Source: Linnemannia schmuckeri (taxonomy: Eukaryota > Mortierellomycota > Mortierellomycetes > Mortierellales > Mortierellaceae). Taken from it: a stretch of DNA of 64,000 nucleotides. The notes beneath the pieces were generated by a model. That model had not been told where the DNA came from, made no database searches, and was given only the letters and a program-made list of their open reading frames with translations. The stretch's first letter is position 1; the number at the start of each line of letters is the position of its first letter. The position numbers and the translations under genes are program-made. The stretch spans positions 496,001 through 560,000 of the forward strand of contig JANATG010000019.1 of assembly GCA_029449235.1 (NCBI GenBank), written 5' to 3'. This document shows, piece by piece, positions 11,875-23,846 of this stretch.

Positions 11875-14059
11875 TTACTGAGTGTACAACTTAGGTGTGA
11901 TGGGATATGCAGTCCGGTAAAGGCTATCGATATGGTTGGAGCAGAGTAAAGCGACAAGCATGACGAGGAGTTGGATCGGCAAGAGAGTGAATGCAGCCGA
12001 GGAGGTGTTGGTGAGGAGGTCCTGTTGGTACTGCAGGAACTTTGTCTCGCACGATGGGAGTGGTGCGCGGGGGAAGCAGTGGAGGTCGTAGGATGGGTAG
12101 TCGCCCAACGATCTGTATCCGCAACAGTTCAACTATTTTTCAGAAACAAAATAATAAAACGACACTTTGTTAGTTCTACATGCTCTCCTTTCTCTTCTTA
12201 ATAATATCCATCTTACTCTGGTAGCAACCACAAGATGCATAGAAAAAAAAATAAGATAAGAGCAAAAAAACTTACGGCGTTTTGGATGACAAGACGATCA
12301 TCGCGGGTGTATTCATTGATCCACGAGAACTTGAGTTTCTGATAGAGGGAGACGTGGCTGCGACGGAAGCAAATGTATCCGATCGAGGTTATCATTGCAA
12401 ATAGTGGCCAGAGGAGGACCGTGTACCATGACAATATTTTACGACTCTGTGCAAAGATCCCAACGAACCCCAGGAGCGAGATTAATACGCCGAACGGGGC
12501 TGTCACCATCATCACTAATAGGTTAAGAGGAGAGAAGATGTTAGTTTTGGTTTTTAGGATTTCGGAGATGATGGATGGAGTGTGCAAAAGTTGAGATGAA
12601 AGAGGAGAAGGGTGGACTTACGGAGGAGGACGTTGTGGTTGGCGATCATCATGATTCCAGAGTCCAGGTAGGGTTTTGTCCATGGGTCTCCTCGCCACGA
12701 CATGGTCATGATTACCGTACATGTCACCGCATACCCAAATAACTATGAAAGACGAGAAACAAGACCGCAGATTAATATCATTACTTCTGCTACTCCAGTA
12801 TCTAGCAAGACAATAAAAATAAACAATACCAGAAAGAAACTTACGATAGTATTGGCGAGGAGGAGGAGGAGCTTGCTTCGGGTCCAGGTGATACACTTCC
12901 TTGTCTTGTAGTAAGCCCTCGCTTGTTCCAACTGCAACCGCCCATCATCCTGTCGGTTCATTGTAAAACCACCTCCTTGATTCATTGACTGCGAATGCCC
13001 AAGCCCATACCCACCACCACCATCGCCCATAGCGTTCAAACCGCTTCCTGCAAGCTGCTGTTCTTTCAAGAAGGCCGGATCCATATTCGGATAAAACGGA
13101 CTTGGCGCCAGGTTGGGGTCATCCCAGGTCCCGCCGGGAGATTGACTGGGTGTTGGGATCAGAGTCGGGTTGGGGTTATCCTGGTTAGTCCGCAAGTTGA
13201 GCTGTAAAGAACTCCTAGATGTCCTGGCCACTAGTCTTGAACGGACCGAGGCGACAGACGCATTCTTTGCATGTTGGAACTGACGACCGTCTGCAAATTT
13301 CCGAGAGAGTGAATGCAGTGGTGGTGATGGTACTTGTTGCGAGGAGGTTTTGGAGTGCCGACGTGGGGAGGAGGCAGCAGAGGTGGAATGGGATTTTTTT
13401 CTTCCAAGGATAGAAGTCGGGAAGATTGAAAAGGGTGATTTTGAGGTTGAGGAGGAAGGGGCAGAAGAATTGAGGGGTGCGGTTATTGAGGTTGAAGATG
13501 GAGGAGGAGGAGAGGAGAAGGAAATGGAGGAGGTCGTTGAGGTGAGCCTAGCAGTAGCAGCAGGTGTTTCATCGCTATTATCTGTAACAGCAGTTGAACT
13601 CGACACTGGTGGTTGTGATGATGATGTCGGCGGCGCTGTGTGTCCTTGTACCACTGCACTCACAGAATTATCTGGTGCACCTGTCCTCGCAACAGAATCC
13701 GAGAGCGCATTATTCGAGTTATTAGAACTGCCGGGGCTGGTCAGGTTGATAAAGGTGGTGGCTGTAGAGTTGGAAGAAGAAGAGGATATGGGGTAGTGGT
13801 CATTGAAATTGACAGTTACTGCTGGATGGAGGGACATGTCCATCGAGACGCGCGGACTGATGACGCGCTGTGGTTGTGGGTGGTGGAGTTGCGGTTGTTG
13901 GCGGTGGGTGTTGAATTGGTAATTGTAGTGGTTGACATCGACATCGGGGTCATACTGCGATGCTCTGTGTGTTTCGTTGTTTGAAGGTGAGCGAGCAAAT
14001 GAAGGACGAAGTTGAAGGCGAGGGAGCACAAGAGGGTAAAACAAGGTTGTGTCAGTCAT
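11875..14059 (-). CDS. Tetraspanin with long Ser-rich cytosolic N-terminus, 4 exons
   Basis: Exons 14059-12845, 12742-12622, 12514-12276 and 12132-11875 give 610 residues. The last ~215 carry the tetraspanin plan: TM1 (about 396-422), a short loop, TM2 starting MMVTAPFGVLISLLGF, TM3 (LSWYTVLLWPLFAMITS), then a large extracellular loop that opens with the diagnostic CCG motif (LNCCGYRS, about 526-533) and holds further cysteines (HCF, SCE), and TM4 (LLPIQLLVMLVALL). Tetraspanins organise membrane microdomains; fungal ones (Pls1, Tsp2, Tsp3) act in polarised growth and infection structures. The unusual part is the first ~390 residues: low complexity, rich in Ser, Thr, Pro, Asn, Gln and His, with basic patches such as GRKKSHSTS and SPRRHSKTSS that look like phosphorylation sites. 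Most family members are only 200-350 residues. All three junctions conserve frame and use GTAAG-type donors. Confidence 0.85.
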
Positions 14060-16069
14060 TGATTGATTGATTAATGGATGGATTGATCGAGGGATGATGG
14101 TTTTGATGCAGGGGAGATAGACGAGAATGATCAGGAACAGGGTTGAATGGTGGTAGTGGTTTGATCAGGGCTGGTCTGTGCGGAAGACATGTTGTTGCTA
14201 AATGCGGGTCACAAACAAACAGAGTATAACAAACGCACCTAGTCCCAACTTCAACGCGAATTCGTTTGGGGCCCGTTACGGGGTACGGGTTCTTTACCTG
14301 ATCTGTGCAGAGTACCGCTGCGTCCGGGGCTTCCTTTGTGATGACATACTCCTTTGTTGACTGATTAAGGAAAATTAAGATGGAGATGAATGCAAATGGA
14401 AAGTTGAATGCGATGGCAGGCGTCGAAATGAGGGCAACAATGGAAAAGGAATAAGATCCTAACAAAGGTGGTGGCCAGGGCAAATACGTGAAGAGGTGAG
14501 GAGAGTGAAGCGAGAAATAAAAGAAAAGTAAGGAAAGGCTGGAGGGGGAAGAGAGAGAGGTATATTGGTAAAAGAAGGTGGCAGGTCGGGGCCGGGAGAG
14601 GGTAAGGGAGAGGGTTCTCGTAATGAGTTTCGTTGATAACAAACAATGACAATGACGAACAGGGCAAGGATGCTCGCTCGTGGCAAAAGAGCCAAAGGGA
14701 AGGAGAGGAGGAGGTATGTGTACAGGAAAAGAAAAAAGAGAGAGAAACAAAGAGAAGAGAAGGAAAAACAAATGCCACAAGCAATGGAATGGATGGTAGG
14801 TAGCAATGGTGTCGCAGCGTTCAAGAAAAAGAAAATAGCATTTCTTGGGCGATGACACAATTACCTCCGTACATCTCCACGTCTCCCTCCTCCTGGTTTC
14901 TCCTCGCCTTCCTCAAGGGTTGCCCTTGGCGGAAAGACAGATACAACACGCTGATCCTCGGCTACCTGTCTCTCCTTTGTACTCTCTTGAATGGTTACAT
15001 CGACGTATTGAGCTCTCCCTCGTTCTCTTTCTTATGCTATCGCATTCCTACAGTTCTTTATCCTTCTTGCTGATTTCATCGCTCTCTCTCCATATCGGCG
15101 ACCCTTTTGTTTTTTATTTGCCTTGCGCGTGCTTGGATCTCTCTACAAATAGCTACGCATGGCTGCATTTACTATCTTCCTTTCGTTCTTTTATGTGTTT
15201 TACGTTTTCTGGGGCAGCAAATCACGCTTGCCGGTTCATCCACGGTCCAACTTTTACCGCATTCAAGGAGACATCGTTTCTTTTGTTTTTCTTCTTTATT
15301 TTGTTCAAAGAACAAAACAAACATAAGAGAAGAGTGCAAGGGGAGAGAGAGGGAAAGGTGGGGGGGCATAAGAAAATTGCCCTCCCCTTCTTTTCTTCCT
15401 TCGTGTCCAACGATAACCCCTTTTTGTCGGAGACGGGAAAATGCCCCCCTTTCTCCTTTCTCTTTTCTTGCTTTTCCTCGATGGCGTTGTTTAAGACTAT
15501 ATGGTCCTCTCTTGCGTTATTTTATTCGCTATCGTTTTCTGTTTTCGCTTACTTCTTTCTCTTTATCACATACCTTTCCTTGCTGGTTTAATAATAGCCA
15601 GTTTATTCAACACGTGGAATCAGTAGTAGGTTTACATGACACGGCTACTTGCTAAGCGCTATTTGCTCCACAATTAGAAAATTGGATTGTTACAGAAAAT
15701 AACTCTCAGTAACGCTATTCTGCTTTAGAGTGTGTCTGCTCACTTTTTCAATTGGTCATACGCCCTGGTTCCTCCCCTCGTGCTTCGTCCTCAATTGTTT
15801 GACCCTTGCATAGAATTGTATTAGTGACTAGGAATGTTGCTTTTATCCCAAAGGTCGATCACTGCGACTCGAAAAAAAGGCAGTGCAGTTCTGCAACCGA
15901 CCCATTGAGGTGCAACATTATGTCAATGAACAAAAAGATGGTAGACAGAAGTGTATGTTTTGAAAAATGCAAGATAGTTGTTATTATTATGAGGGGATAT
16001 CTACAAGGGATTAAAATGCTAAATGTGTAATTGTATTGTGTGTGTGTTTGGATGAATGGGTAGGTATTT
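14060..16069. other. Intergenic region, no gene seen
   Basis: It holds the presumed promoter and 5' leader of the tetraspanin gene (a TGAT-rich tract just upstream of its ATG, then long pyrimidine-rich stretches on the minus strand) and the 3' side of the SNG1-like gene. Open frames on both strands are Ser/Phe/Leu-rich products of the pyrimidine bias, without motifs or credible splice partners. Confidence 0.6.
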
Positions 16070-17729
16070 TTAGACCTGAGGCTGGATGCTAGCGGTGCGA
16101 CGCATGTTCTCGCGACGAAGACGAATCTCAGAACGAGCCATGAAGAGGGTAATGGCACCGGGGATGATGATCCAGGCAAGGATGACCAACCAGTTGATCC
16201 ACATCTGCTCGCGCAAGCTTCCAAAGTAGATCGACCTCAAGCCGCGGACTCCATAGGTGAAGGGGAAGATCTTGCCGACGCGGAAGAAGCCAGGCATGAT
16301 GACCCAGTCCAAGATACCGCCCGAGGAGGTGAACATCAAGATCATGAGCATTGTAGCGGGACCCTGGAATCCATCGACAGTCAATAGGTGCGAGAGCAAG
16401 AAGAGGATTGAAATGAAGGAAAGGCCTGTGAACCAGATGAAGGCAAAGGCGATACCGGCGTTGAAGTGCTCAGACATTTGGTGGCCATGGAGGACCTGGG
16501 GGACCATCCAGATGAAGACGGTGTGGATGATGGAGAACATGACGGCGACGGTGTTGCGGCCGAGGACGATGCGGATGGCGGGGAACTTGGGGATCTGGGA
16601 GGACTTACGGATAGGCTCGTTGGAGTCGTTACCGAAGGTCAGGACGCCGATGGTCTCGATGGTGTTGGGAAGGTATTTGCAGATACTGTAAACAGCGAGC
16701 ATACTTCCGATGTACAACACAATGAACTAATAGCAACAAACAAAAGGTACAAGATTAGTCAACATGTGGTCAAGAGGACATGTGTTTGTCGCACAAAGAG
16801 TTTGTGTTACATTGCAAGGCTCAAGAAAGAATACTTACAACAACGTAGGTGGCAAAGTTCTGGCCGTAGACCAAGACGGGATTCATGATAGTCTCGGTCA
16901 GATGAATGGACTGGACCCAAAAGGTGGGGTGCAAGTTCTGGAGAAGAGTCTGGTTGGCGGGCGAGGTCAAGAGCTGTCTCTCAAAGGTCCTGGACAGGGT
17001 CTCCATCGACTTGGACATGTACTTCTCAACAATCGAGTGGGTGGCGTAGCTGCGTCCTTGGTCAAAGACGTACTCCATATCGAGGGCCTTCAAGGTTTCG
17101 GCAGTGGCGGGTCCAGTGGTGGTCGAGGGAGCAAAGCTCAAAAAGTTGCTGGAAAAGTTGGCAGGGATGTAAAGGAGACCCCAGGTCTTGCCCTTCTCGA
17201 CATGATCAACAAGCGAGTCGCGATCCCAACCAGGCTCGCTGGTCTTATCGATCCAAGAGAAGATATGATTGAGCTGACCCTGGGGATCCATGATCTGGCT
17301 CTGGATCATAGCACCCATGGAGTTGTTGTGAGTGATAGTCTGGAAGAGCTGAGCAAGGGGGGCGGGGGTCTGGGAGTAGTCGAATCCCTTGTCGGCGTTG
17401 TAGAAGACAATCTCGACGTTCTTGACTCTAGACATGGGCGACCAGAGTGAACCGAGATAGAGCCAGATGTATACGAGCATGACAAAGGTAGTGGCAGCGA
17501 GAAGGATCCAGGCATTCTTCTTCAACAAGTGGGGGAGAACAAAAAACTGGGGCCAGGACTCCTTTGTGCACTGTGCTGGTGTAACCTCGCCCATCTCGGT
17601 TTCGGTGGTAGTCTCGACCTGGTGGACGGGTGTTGTGGAGGAGGAGGAAGAGTTGCGGGCGGTTTGGGGGTCGGTCTCAAGAGGGACCATGGAGAACTGT
17701 TGTGGTTGTTGGGCGTCTTTCTCTGACAT
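16070..17729 (-). CDS. SNG1/DUF3533-family membrane protein, 2 exons
   Basis: Exons 17729-16839 and 16726-16070 join in phase 0 to 515 residues, close to yeast Sng1. An acidic, Ser-rich cytosolic N-terminus is followed by one membrane helix (about residues 72-95, AWILLAATTFVMLVYIW), a large extracytosolic domain (about 95-290) with NFS and NQT glycosylation sequons, then five to six helices ending in a basic RSEIRLRRENMRR tail. That one-plus-many helix plan with a big loop defines DUF3533, which includes the nitrosoguanidine-resistance protein Sng1 and resembles bacterial YhgE/Pip. Sng1 confers drug resistance and affects membrane lipid asymmetry in yeast; the biochemical activity is not known. 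The intron is 112 bases with a GTAAGTATT donor. Confidence 0.85.
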
Positions 17730-17968
17730 TGTCGATTATGTTTGTTGTTTAGGTGGTTGTTTGTGTGGAGTGAGGGGTATAGGTAATGTGGAGTGAAGTT
17801 GTGGTGAAAGAGTAATAGGGTATGCAAGGGTCAATTGAAGTAAATTATTAAAGAGGCATGGAACTGCAAAGGAGCAGAGTAAACAAAGAGAGAACTGAAG
17901 AGAGAAGAGAGGGTTGGGTGTAATGAAGAAGAAGAAAAAATCTGCGACGATGGGATGGGAAAGTGTCC

Positions 17969-17976
17969 CTTATATA
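17969..17976 (-). promoter_or_regulatory. TATA box of the SNG1-like gene
   Basis: On the minus strand this reads TATATAAG, about 240 bases before the ATG at 17729, in an otherwise TATA-poor upstream region. Confidence 0.45.
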
Positions 17977-20900
17977 CCGTAGTGGGGGGAATGAAACCCT
18001 GCTCGTTGACCTCATTCTAATTCATTCGAGCAAGCACGGCAAGCGGTGCACCGGGGTTGATCAGAGACACTAGCGGCGAATTTGTCAGAGAGCAGACAAC
18101 GGAGAAAAATAGAAAATAAACGAGGGTATCTCTCTCTCTCAACACAGCGGCTCATGTTTTTGCCCTTTGTATCTGACTGTTGTCATCAATTGAATATCAG
18201 AAGAGAGAAGGGAGAGAGGTCATTTGTATCCCCGCAGGACACTTAAACAGACAGCGCGGGCTTTAATGCCAATAAGCAATAACTCAGGTTGAAAAATGGC
18301 CCTTTTGTGTCTCTTTGTGGTGTTTGTGCCCAGTGCCATTTTGGTTAGGTGTGTCGTTGGACATTTTTCTCTGTGCTCATTTTTTTTTTTTTTTTTTTTT
18401 TTCTGTCCTAAGAGTCTCAGCCAAAATGGGATTTCATTTTTGCACTGCGATCGACCGGCCCTTTAAACGGAAACTTTAAATTTCTGCTGCTGTATGTATG
18501 ACATCGAATTTTTGGCTGAAACTCCGGCGCTCGGTAACTCACACTGCCGGGCGGCCGCTTCTCTGACTCTGACACTGGCGAGATTTTTTTGTTGTTGCTG
18601 AACGGATACCCTGGCCTTTCCCACCCTCAATTCTTCATTCCTCATCCTTTCACTCACAAACGCCTTCTTCTAACAAACTCCTGATTCATCTTTCTCTTGC
18701 TCACTCCGCCAAGAGGGACGTAAAAAAAAGTACAATACCTGTCCATCAGCTGTCTGGATTTCCTTTTTCTTCTTCTTCTCACCTCAGCGTCTACTTTCTG
18801 CCGGCTAACCGAGTTCTCGATTCTTCCTACTGGTGCCCTCCAAATTCCCATACACAACATATGAAAAAACCAGAGCTGAAGCACACAAAAATGTTGTATC
18901 GTTTCATTCCCACAGCTCAAAATTGTTTTTGTTTCTCATAGCCAATATCAACAAAGTGGGGAAAGATTACAAGGCTCTGATAAAAAAAACACCATGGGTC
19001 GGCTGGATTGTGAAAATTGCTTATTCCTGTTATTTGTAGAATTTAGACAGTTCTGTTTTCAGCCCAGCAACACATGTCTCTCGCTACTCAACTCTTTCGG
19101 TCAGCCAAAGTCATGAACCCATTCGAAACATGAACAACATGCGATTGCCAGACCGCAGGTTATATTGATGTCGGTCTACTATTACTTCCTACAAGATGTT
19201 AATAAGTATGCAGGCTTCCAATGATCATTCTTTTTTGCGGAGCATTTTGTGTTTTCTTTCAATAATGCTCTCTAATGAAATGAAGAATAGATCTGGGATG
19301 GCATCAGGAGGACTAATATAGAGTACAGCGGAACTAAGATGTCGCGAACAGAGATGGCGGTGGCGCCCATTGTTGGAAATAAAGAGGAGGAGGAGTATCA
19401 CGAGAATTGCATAGCAATTTAACACCACGAGCAGTGAATATATAGGATGAAATCATCCACATCATTTCTCTTTTTCGGCGTATCCATTATTCCCCTGTTG
19501 GAACCACTTGAACCATGGGGGTTATTCTAGTGCCTTCTAGCGGTTCCTCCTGTTTCGTTTCCGTGTGAATGCATGCCAACAGGTTTTAGGGGAAGGAAGG
19601 AACGAACGTTTTGCTTTGTCAGACAAAAGAAGGTACGCAAGTTGACAGAAAAAGGAAATTGTAAGCGCGGCAAAGCAAATACGCGAACCAGGTTTTTGTT
19701 GGTGTCTCTTGGTCATCCAACTGGACGACAGTTGAAAAGAGGAAAAGGAAAGGCAGATCGTTCTTCCCTTCGGCATTGAAAATGCTTAATTCTCTTTTTA
19801 ATCGTTGTGCCCGATCGTCTGTTTTTGATTTTACGTACGGAGACGACATCCGTGCACGTTTGTACGGTTTTTTTTATCTTGGTTCGTTCAATTACATAAA
19901 TGGTTTTTAGAAGAGCCCTGCTAATTTTTCTCTAATTGAAACTTGACATGGCTCGATCCCTTTTTTAGGTGCTCTTGGTGCGAAGGTATCTTCACATGTC
20001 AACTGGTCGATACGGATGATTTGTTTTGGAGCCAGCTTTCTGCTGAAGAAAGGATTTGTTTTCTTGGAGGGTGACTTAGTTGGGCGATCTGAAAAAGAGC
20101 TACAGTTCATTACATACACACACACAACAGCCAAAAAAAAGGTTTATTAGCTGCGCTAAGACCCGCTTGTTCAAAAACGCCACCATCAGTACGCACACAG
20201 CTATATATCAAGATCCACTTTATTCGACCAGGACTGCCTGATGGTGGCCGATCATCACATCCTCTTCCGTGCCTGAATTGCACAGCGCGAGTTTTTTTCT
20301 TTTCCCCACTTCTCGGCCTAGTCAAATTTCTCCACTCCTAGAGATTTTTTCCTTTGAAGAGTTGTTGGGCTACGTGATTCCTTTGACCATTTCATATTGG
20401 TCAGCACTTCTGCAAGAGACTGGTTGGAAAGATAGTGTGTTTGGGGAGATGGGGTGAGGTATACCTTGTGCCTTGCGCCATTGTATCGTATCCCCCTTGT
20501 CCCCCTTTTCTCTGCCCTTTCCTTCTTACTCTTTCTGACCCTTGTGTTTGTGCGCGACTCTCTGGCAAACAAGCATGCAATTCAATATCAAGGGGAAGGG
20601 TTGCACAAGGCGATCACTCCTTCTCCTCCCTTTCGGTCTCTCCTTCTTTTTGTATTCTCCGCGGTGACAGGAAAACAAACAGATAGCTACAAGAAATCGT
20701 CATTCAAAATCACACTCACCTCTTGTCCATGTCCAGGCCAAGGGGTAGAGTCTTGCAACAGAGGAGGCAAGTAAAAAAGTTCCCATTCACCCCTCATTTT
20801 GTTTGTTTGTGTTGCATTTCCACACGAAGCAAGACGGTGGGAGAAATTTGTTCGACCATGTCGTCCTTCCGTCCCGGACGCTATTCCCGCTTTCTCTCCC

Positions 20901-23846
20901 TCTCCTCTTCTCCACTTGGAGGCTCTTCCACTAGTCCAATGGAAGCGACTCTTTTTTTTTTGTGTTCTTTAACAAAACAATAAAAAACGAATCTCTTTCA
21001 TCCTTCCCTTTTCTCCACAAGTTGTGTTGCTGTAAGAACAGTGGCGAGGAGTTTTTTTCTTTTCTTTCAAGTTCAGTCTGGCAAAATTTTGTCTCCACTC
21101 ACTCTCCACGGCTCATGTAAATTGTCAAATGTAAATGCTTGCAATGACGATCAAAAAGTCCGTCGTTCATTTTTCTATGGAAGGTAGATCTACTATACCG
21201 ATACTGTTCTTATAAAACTCACGCCATGTCAATCAGCCAGCCAACTCAAAGGGGGAAAGATATTCAGTTCAAAGGCCGAGAAGGGAGGCTGGAAAGTTGG
21301 AAACACGCGCTATTCTTTTTTTATCATACTCGAAACACTCTTTTCTGACCTGTTGGCAATTATGCCGGCCAACGACAACGAGGTGCGGAAAAACGATAGA
21401 AAATGCAAAAAAAGAGGCAAGAATACCTGCCAGCTATACATATGTGCAGACAAGCAGGCGGCTTTGACGAATTTGCGCATGATGGACCATGCTACAGCTT
21501 TGCATCCTCATCATCCTTCTTCCCTATCACGGCACAAAACGGCCAATGTCGTAACCTGTCTTGCCCATACACCATGGGCCATGGGCCGTATCCCATTTGA
21601 TCAGCCTGTTCCTGGTTTGTAACTTGCACGAATGTCAAAGCTGCATTGTTGGATTGAAGTAGGTGGATGATGGACCGCGGGATAGAGGCTATTGCGGCAC
21701 ACTGACGACTTTTCCTCTTTCCTTCCCCTTTGTCGTAATGGTGCAATGAGGCGCACCTACAGAAAAAAAGTACCGTTGAGGTTCCAAACTTGGTCCTTTC
21801 TCTTCTACATCTGTGCCTTTTCTTTCTCGTAATTATTTTTACCGACTTGGTATTGGGCAGGAAAAGAAACGTGCTTCGCCAATCAACCAAAAACCGCTAG
21901 CCAAGGGGTTTTGCTAAAAAAGAAAATGAGAAAAGCTCAAGAAGGGTAAGCTTCATGCGTTCGTTCGTTCCTATCTCGTCGGGACACTCACAGACGCAGC
22001 ATAATGAAGCGGATTGGAAAGAGAAAGAAAAGTTTTTTTTTGGTGATTTTCCCTACGTAAACAAACAGGCACAGAAAGTAAATAAAAAAGCATTGGGGTA
22101 GAGCGTGTATGTGAACACTGGCCACTTCATGCGTATTCATTGGTTAGATTTTTTGTGTTCGACCGCTTCTCCATTACGCTTTACAAGCTTCGCAAGCCAA
22201 GAGTTGTCCCTTCTAGCTTGTTCTATCTTGGTTGGGTGAAGAGGGCGGCTCAGCAAGGTGACATCCAGGCTGGAGGAAGAGGATCGTATTAAAATGAATA
22301 TGGGCGACAAAAATATCAGCGTTGGGGACGGAAAGGGGATGAGCATGAGGATTATTGCTCAATTTTTTTTGCTTTTGCCAAGCTGGAGACCTTGTCTCTT
22401 CAAAATAAAGAGCAAGCAGTAACCTTTTTTTTTTGTTCAATTTTCATGAGCAATTGACACTTGCCGCGTAGAAAACAGCATGCATTACGATCAACCATGG
22501 GGTTGTGAGTATGTATGTCTGACAATAAGTAAGGCATTTGGTAAGACACCACGCTACGCAGCATGAGTGGGAGATGGGGGAGAATTGACGGATGAGGCAC
22601 CAGCATAAGCAAGTTGCAGTCAGGCACAAGGAAGCAAGTGCAGAAAGTCATACAACAGGAAATGACAACATGTCAGGCCTTCTCTGACAACAGATGGGAG
22701 TCCGACATTCAAATTTTTTTTTTTTTATTTTCGGGTTGCACTTTCATGTGTCTGTGTGTCTGAGGGTGTTACTTATCGCTTCCCTTCACTATTGTGTTTC
22801 GTCGTTTGAGTAACCAGCTTCTTTATACTTTTCCTGTCTCTTCACTCACTCTCTCCTCTTCTCTCCCTCTTCACCCTTCCTTCTCCTTTCTTTTTGTTCT
22901 TCTTCTCTTCTCTTAAAAGCCCTTACTTTCCCCCTCTCTTCGAGTCCCTCCCCCTTTGTCTCCCATACCCCTTCCTTTCCCCCTTCACCACCTCTATTGC
23001 CAAAGCCGTAGCCCCGTCCACAAAGCGAGCCTCGCTCTCTTCCTGGTGCGTGTTATTTCCCTTGTCCACTTTCCTCCCTTCCCCTCCCTTCCCTTCTTCG
23101 TTGTCTGTCTATCTCTGTGCTCCCCCTTACATCCTTCTCCCTCCTCCCTCTCGACGCCTCCCTTGACCAACATCACCCTCTTTTTCTTCCTCTTCCTCTC
23201 TGTCATTCACCACCATGAACTGGACTGCACGCAGTAGCAAAAGGGGAACAGAGATCATTCCGACTGCAGTATACTCGACAATCCCTGATCCCTCGATTCG
23301 CCAACCCTTTTCCTTTTTCCACATTCCTTTTTCTTTTCCCACATCGGATCCCAGCCCTTGTTCTTTCCACCAATAACCCCCTTTTGTATGTCCTCGCCTC
23401 AGTTCCTCCAATACTCTAGTCTGTGCAGGAACAATAATAAGAGCAACTACAACATCATATAGGAGAGGAAGGAGCTGTATCATAATCTTTAGCCCTTGTG
23501 TATCTCAGCTATTGATGTGAATTGCTTTTGCTTTCTACCTTATTTTTTCTTATTTTCTATCGCCTCCCTTTCTTCCGGTTGGTTGGTTCTGTTGCAATTC
23601 CATCCCCATTTTTTTTTCATTTGCCAGGCTTTTTTTTTTTCATTTGCCAGGCTTTTTTTTTTTTTTTTTTTTTTGCAACCGACTTTGTTTTCACTCCTCA
23701 CTCACTTCTGTCTAACTGATCACTGATTAACCGTTTTTTTCTTTACGTTTCCTATCATATTCACAAATAGGGCATATATCTCATCCACATACACACATCA
23801 CATAACACCCCTTTATCTTTACACATAACCCACATAACCGCGCGAC
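17977..23846. other. Long intergenic region, no supported gene
   Basis: Nearly 6 kb without an open frame that shows a motif, a plausible start with splice partners or a known family. It has T/A homopolymers (for example about 18380-18402), an 11-bp inverted repeat at 20179-20248, and from about 22840 onward pyrimidine-rich promoter-like DNA leading to the gene at 23847. A 23-bp unit containing CATTTGCCAGGC is tandemly duplicated at 23617-23662. Unannotated non-coding RNAs cannot be excluded. Confidence 0.5.
20179..20248. repeat. Perfect 11-bp inverted repeat
   Basis: GCCACCATCAG (20179-20189) and its exact complement CTGATGGTGGC (20238-20248) flank 48 bases. No coding sequence surrounds it. 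It may be a hairpin, a small mobile-element remnant or chance. Confidence 0.5.

Noticed and set aside
14052..14858. 268-codon minus-strand frame upstream of the tetraspanin
   Set aside because: Composition is Phe/Leu/Ser from a pyrimidine-rich leader and it has no conserved motif; most likely promoter and 5' UTR.
14845..15655. Long overlapping plus-strand frames (248 and 182 codons)
   Set aside because: Produced by T/C-rich sequence; hydrophobic runs without topology, homologous motif or introns.
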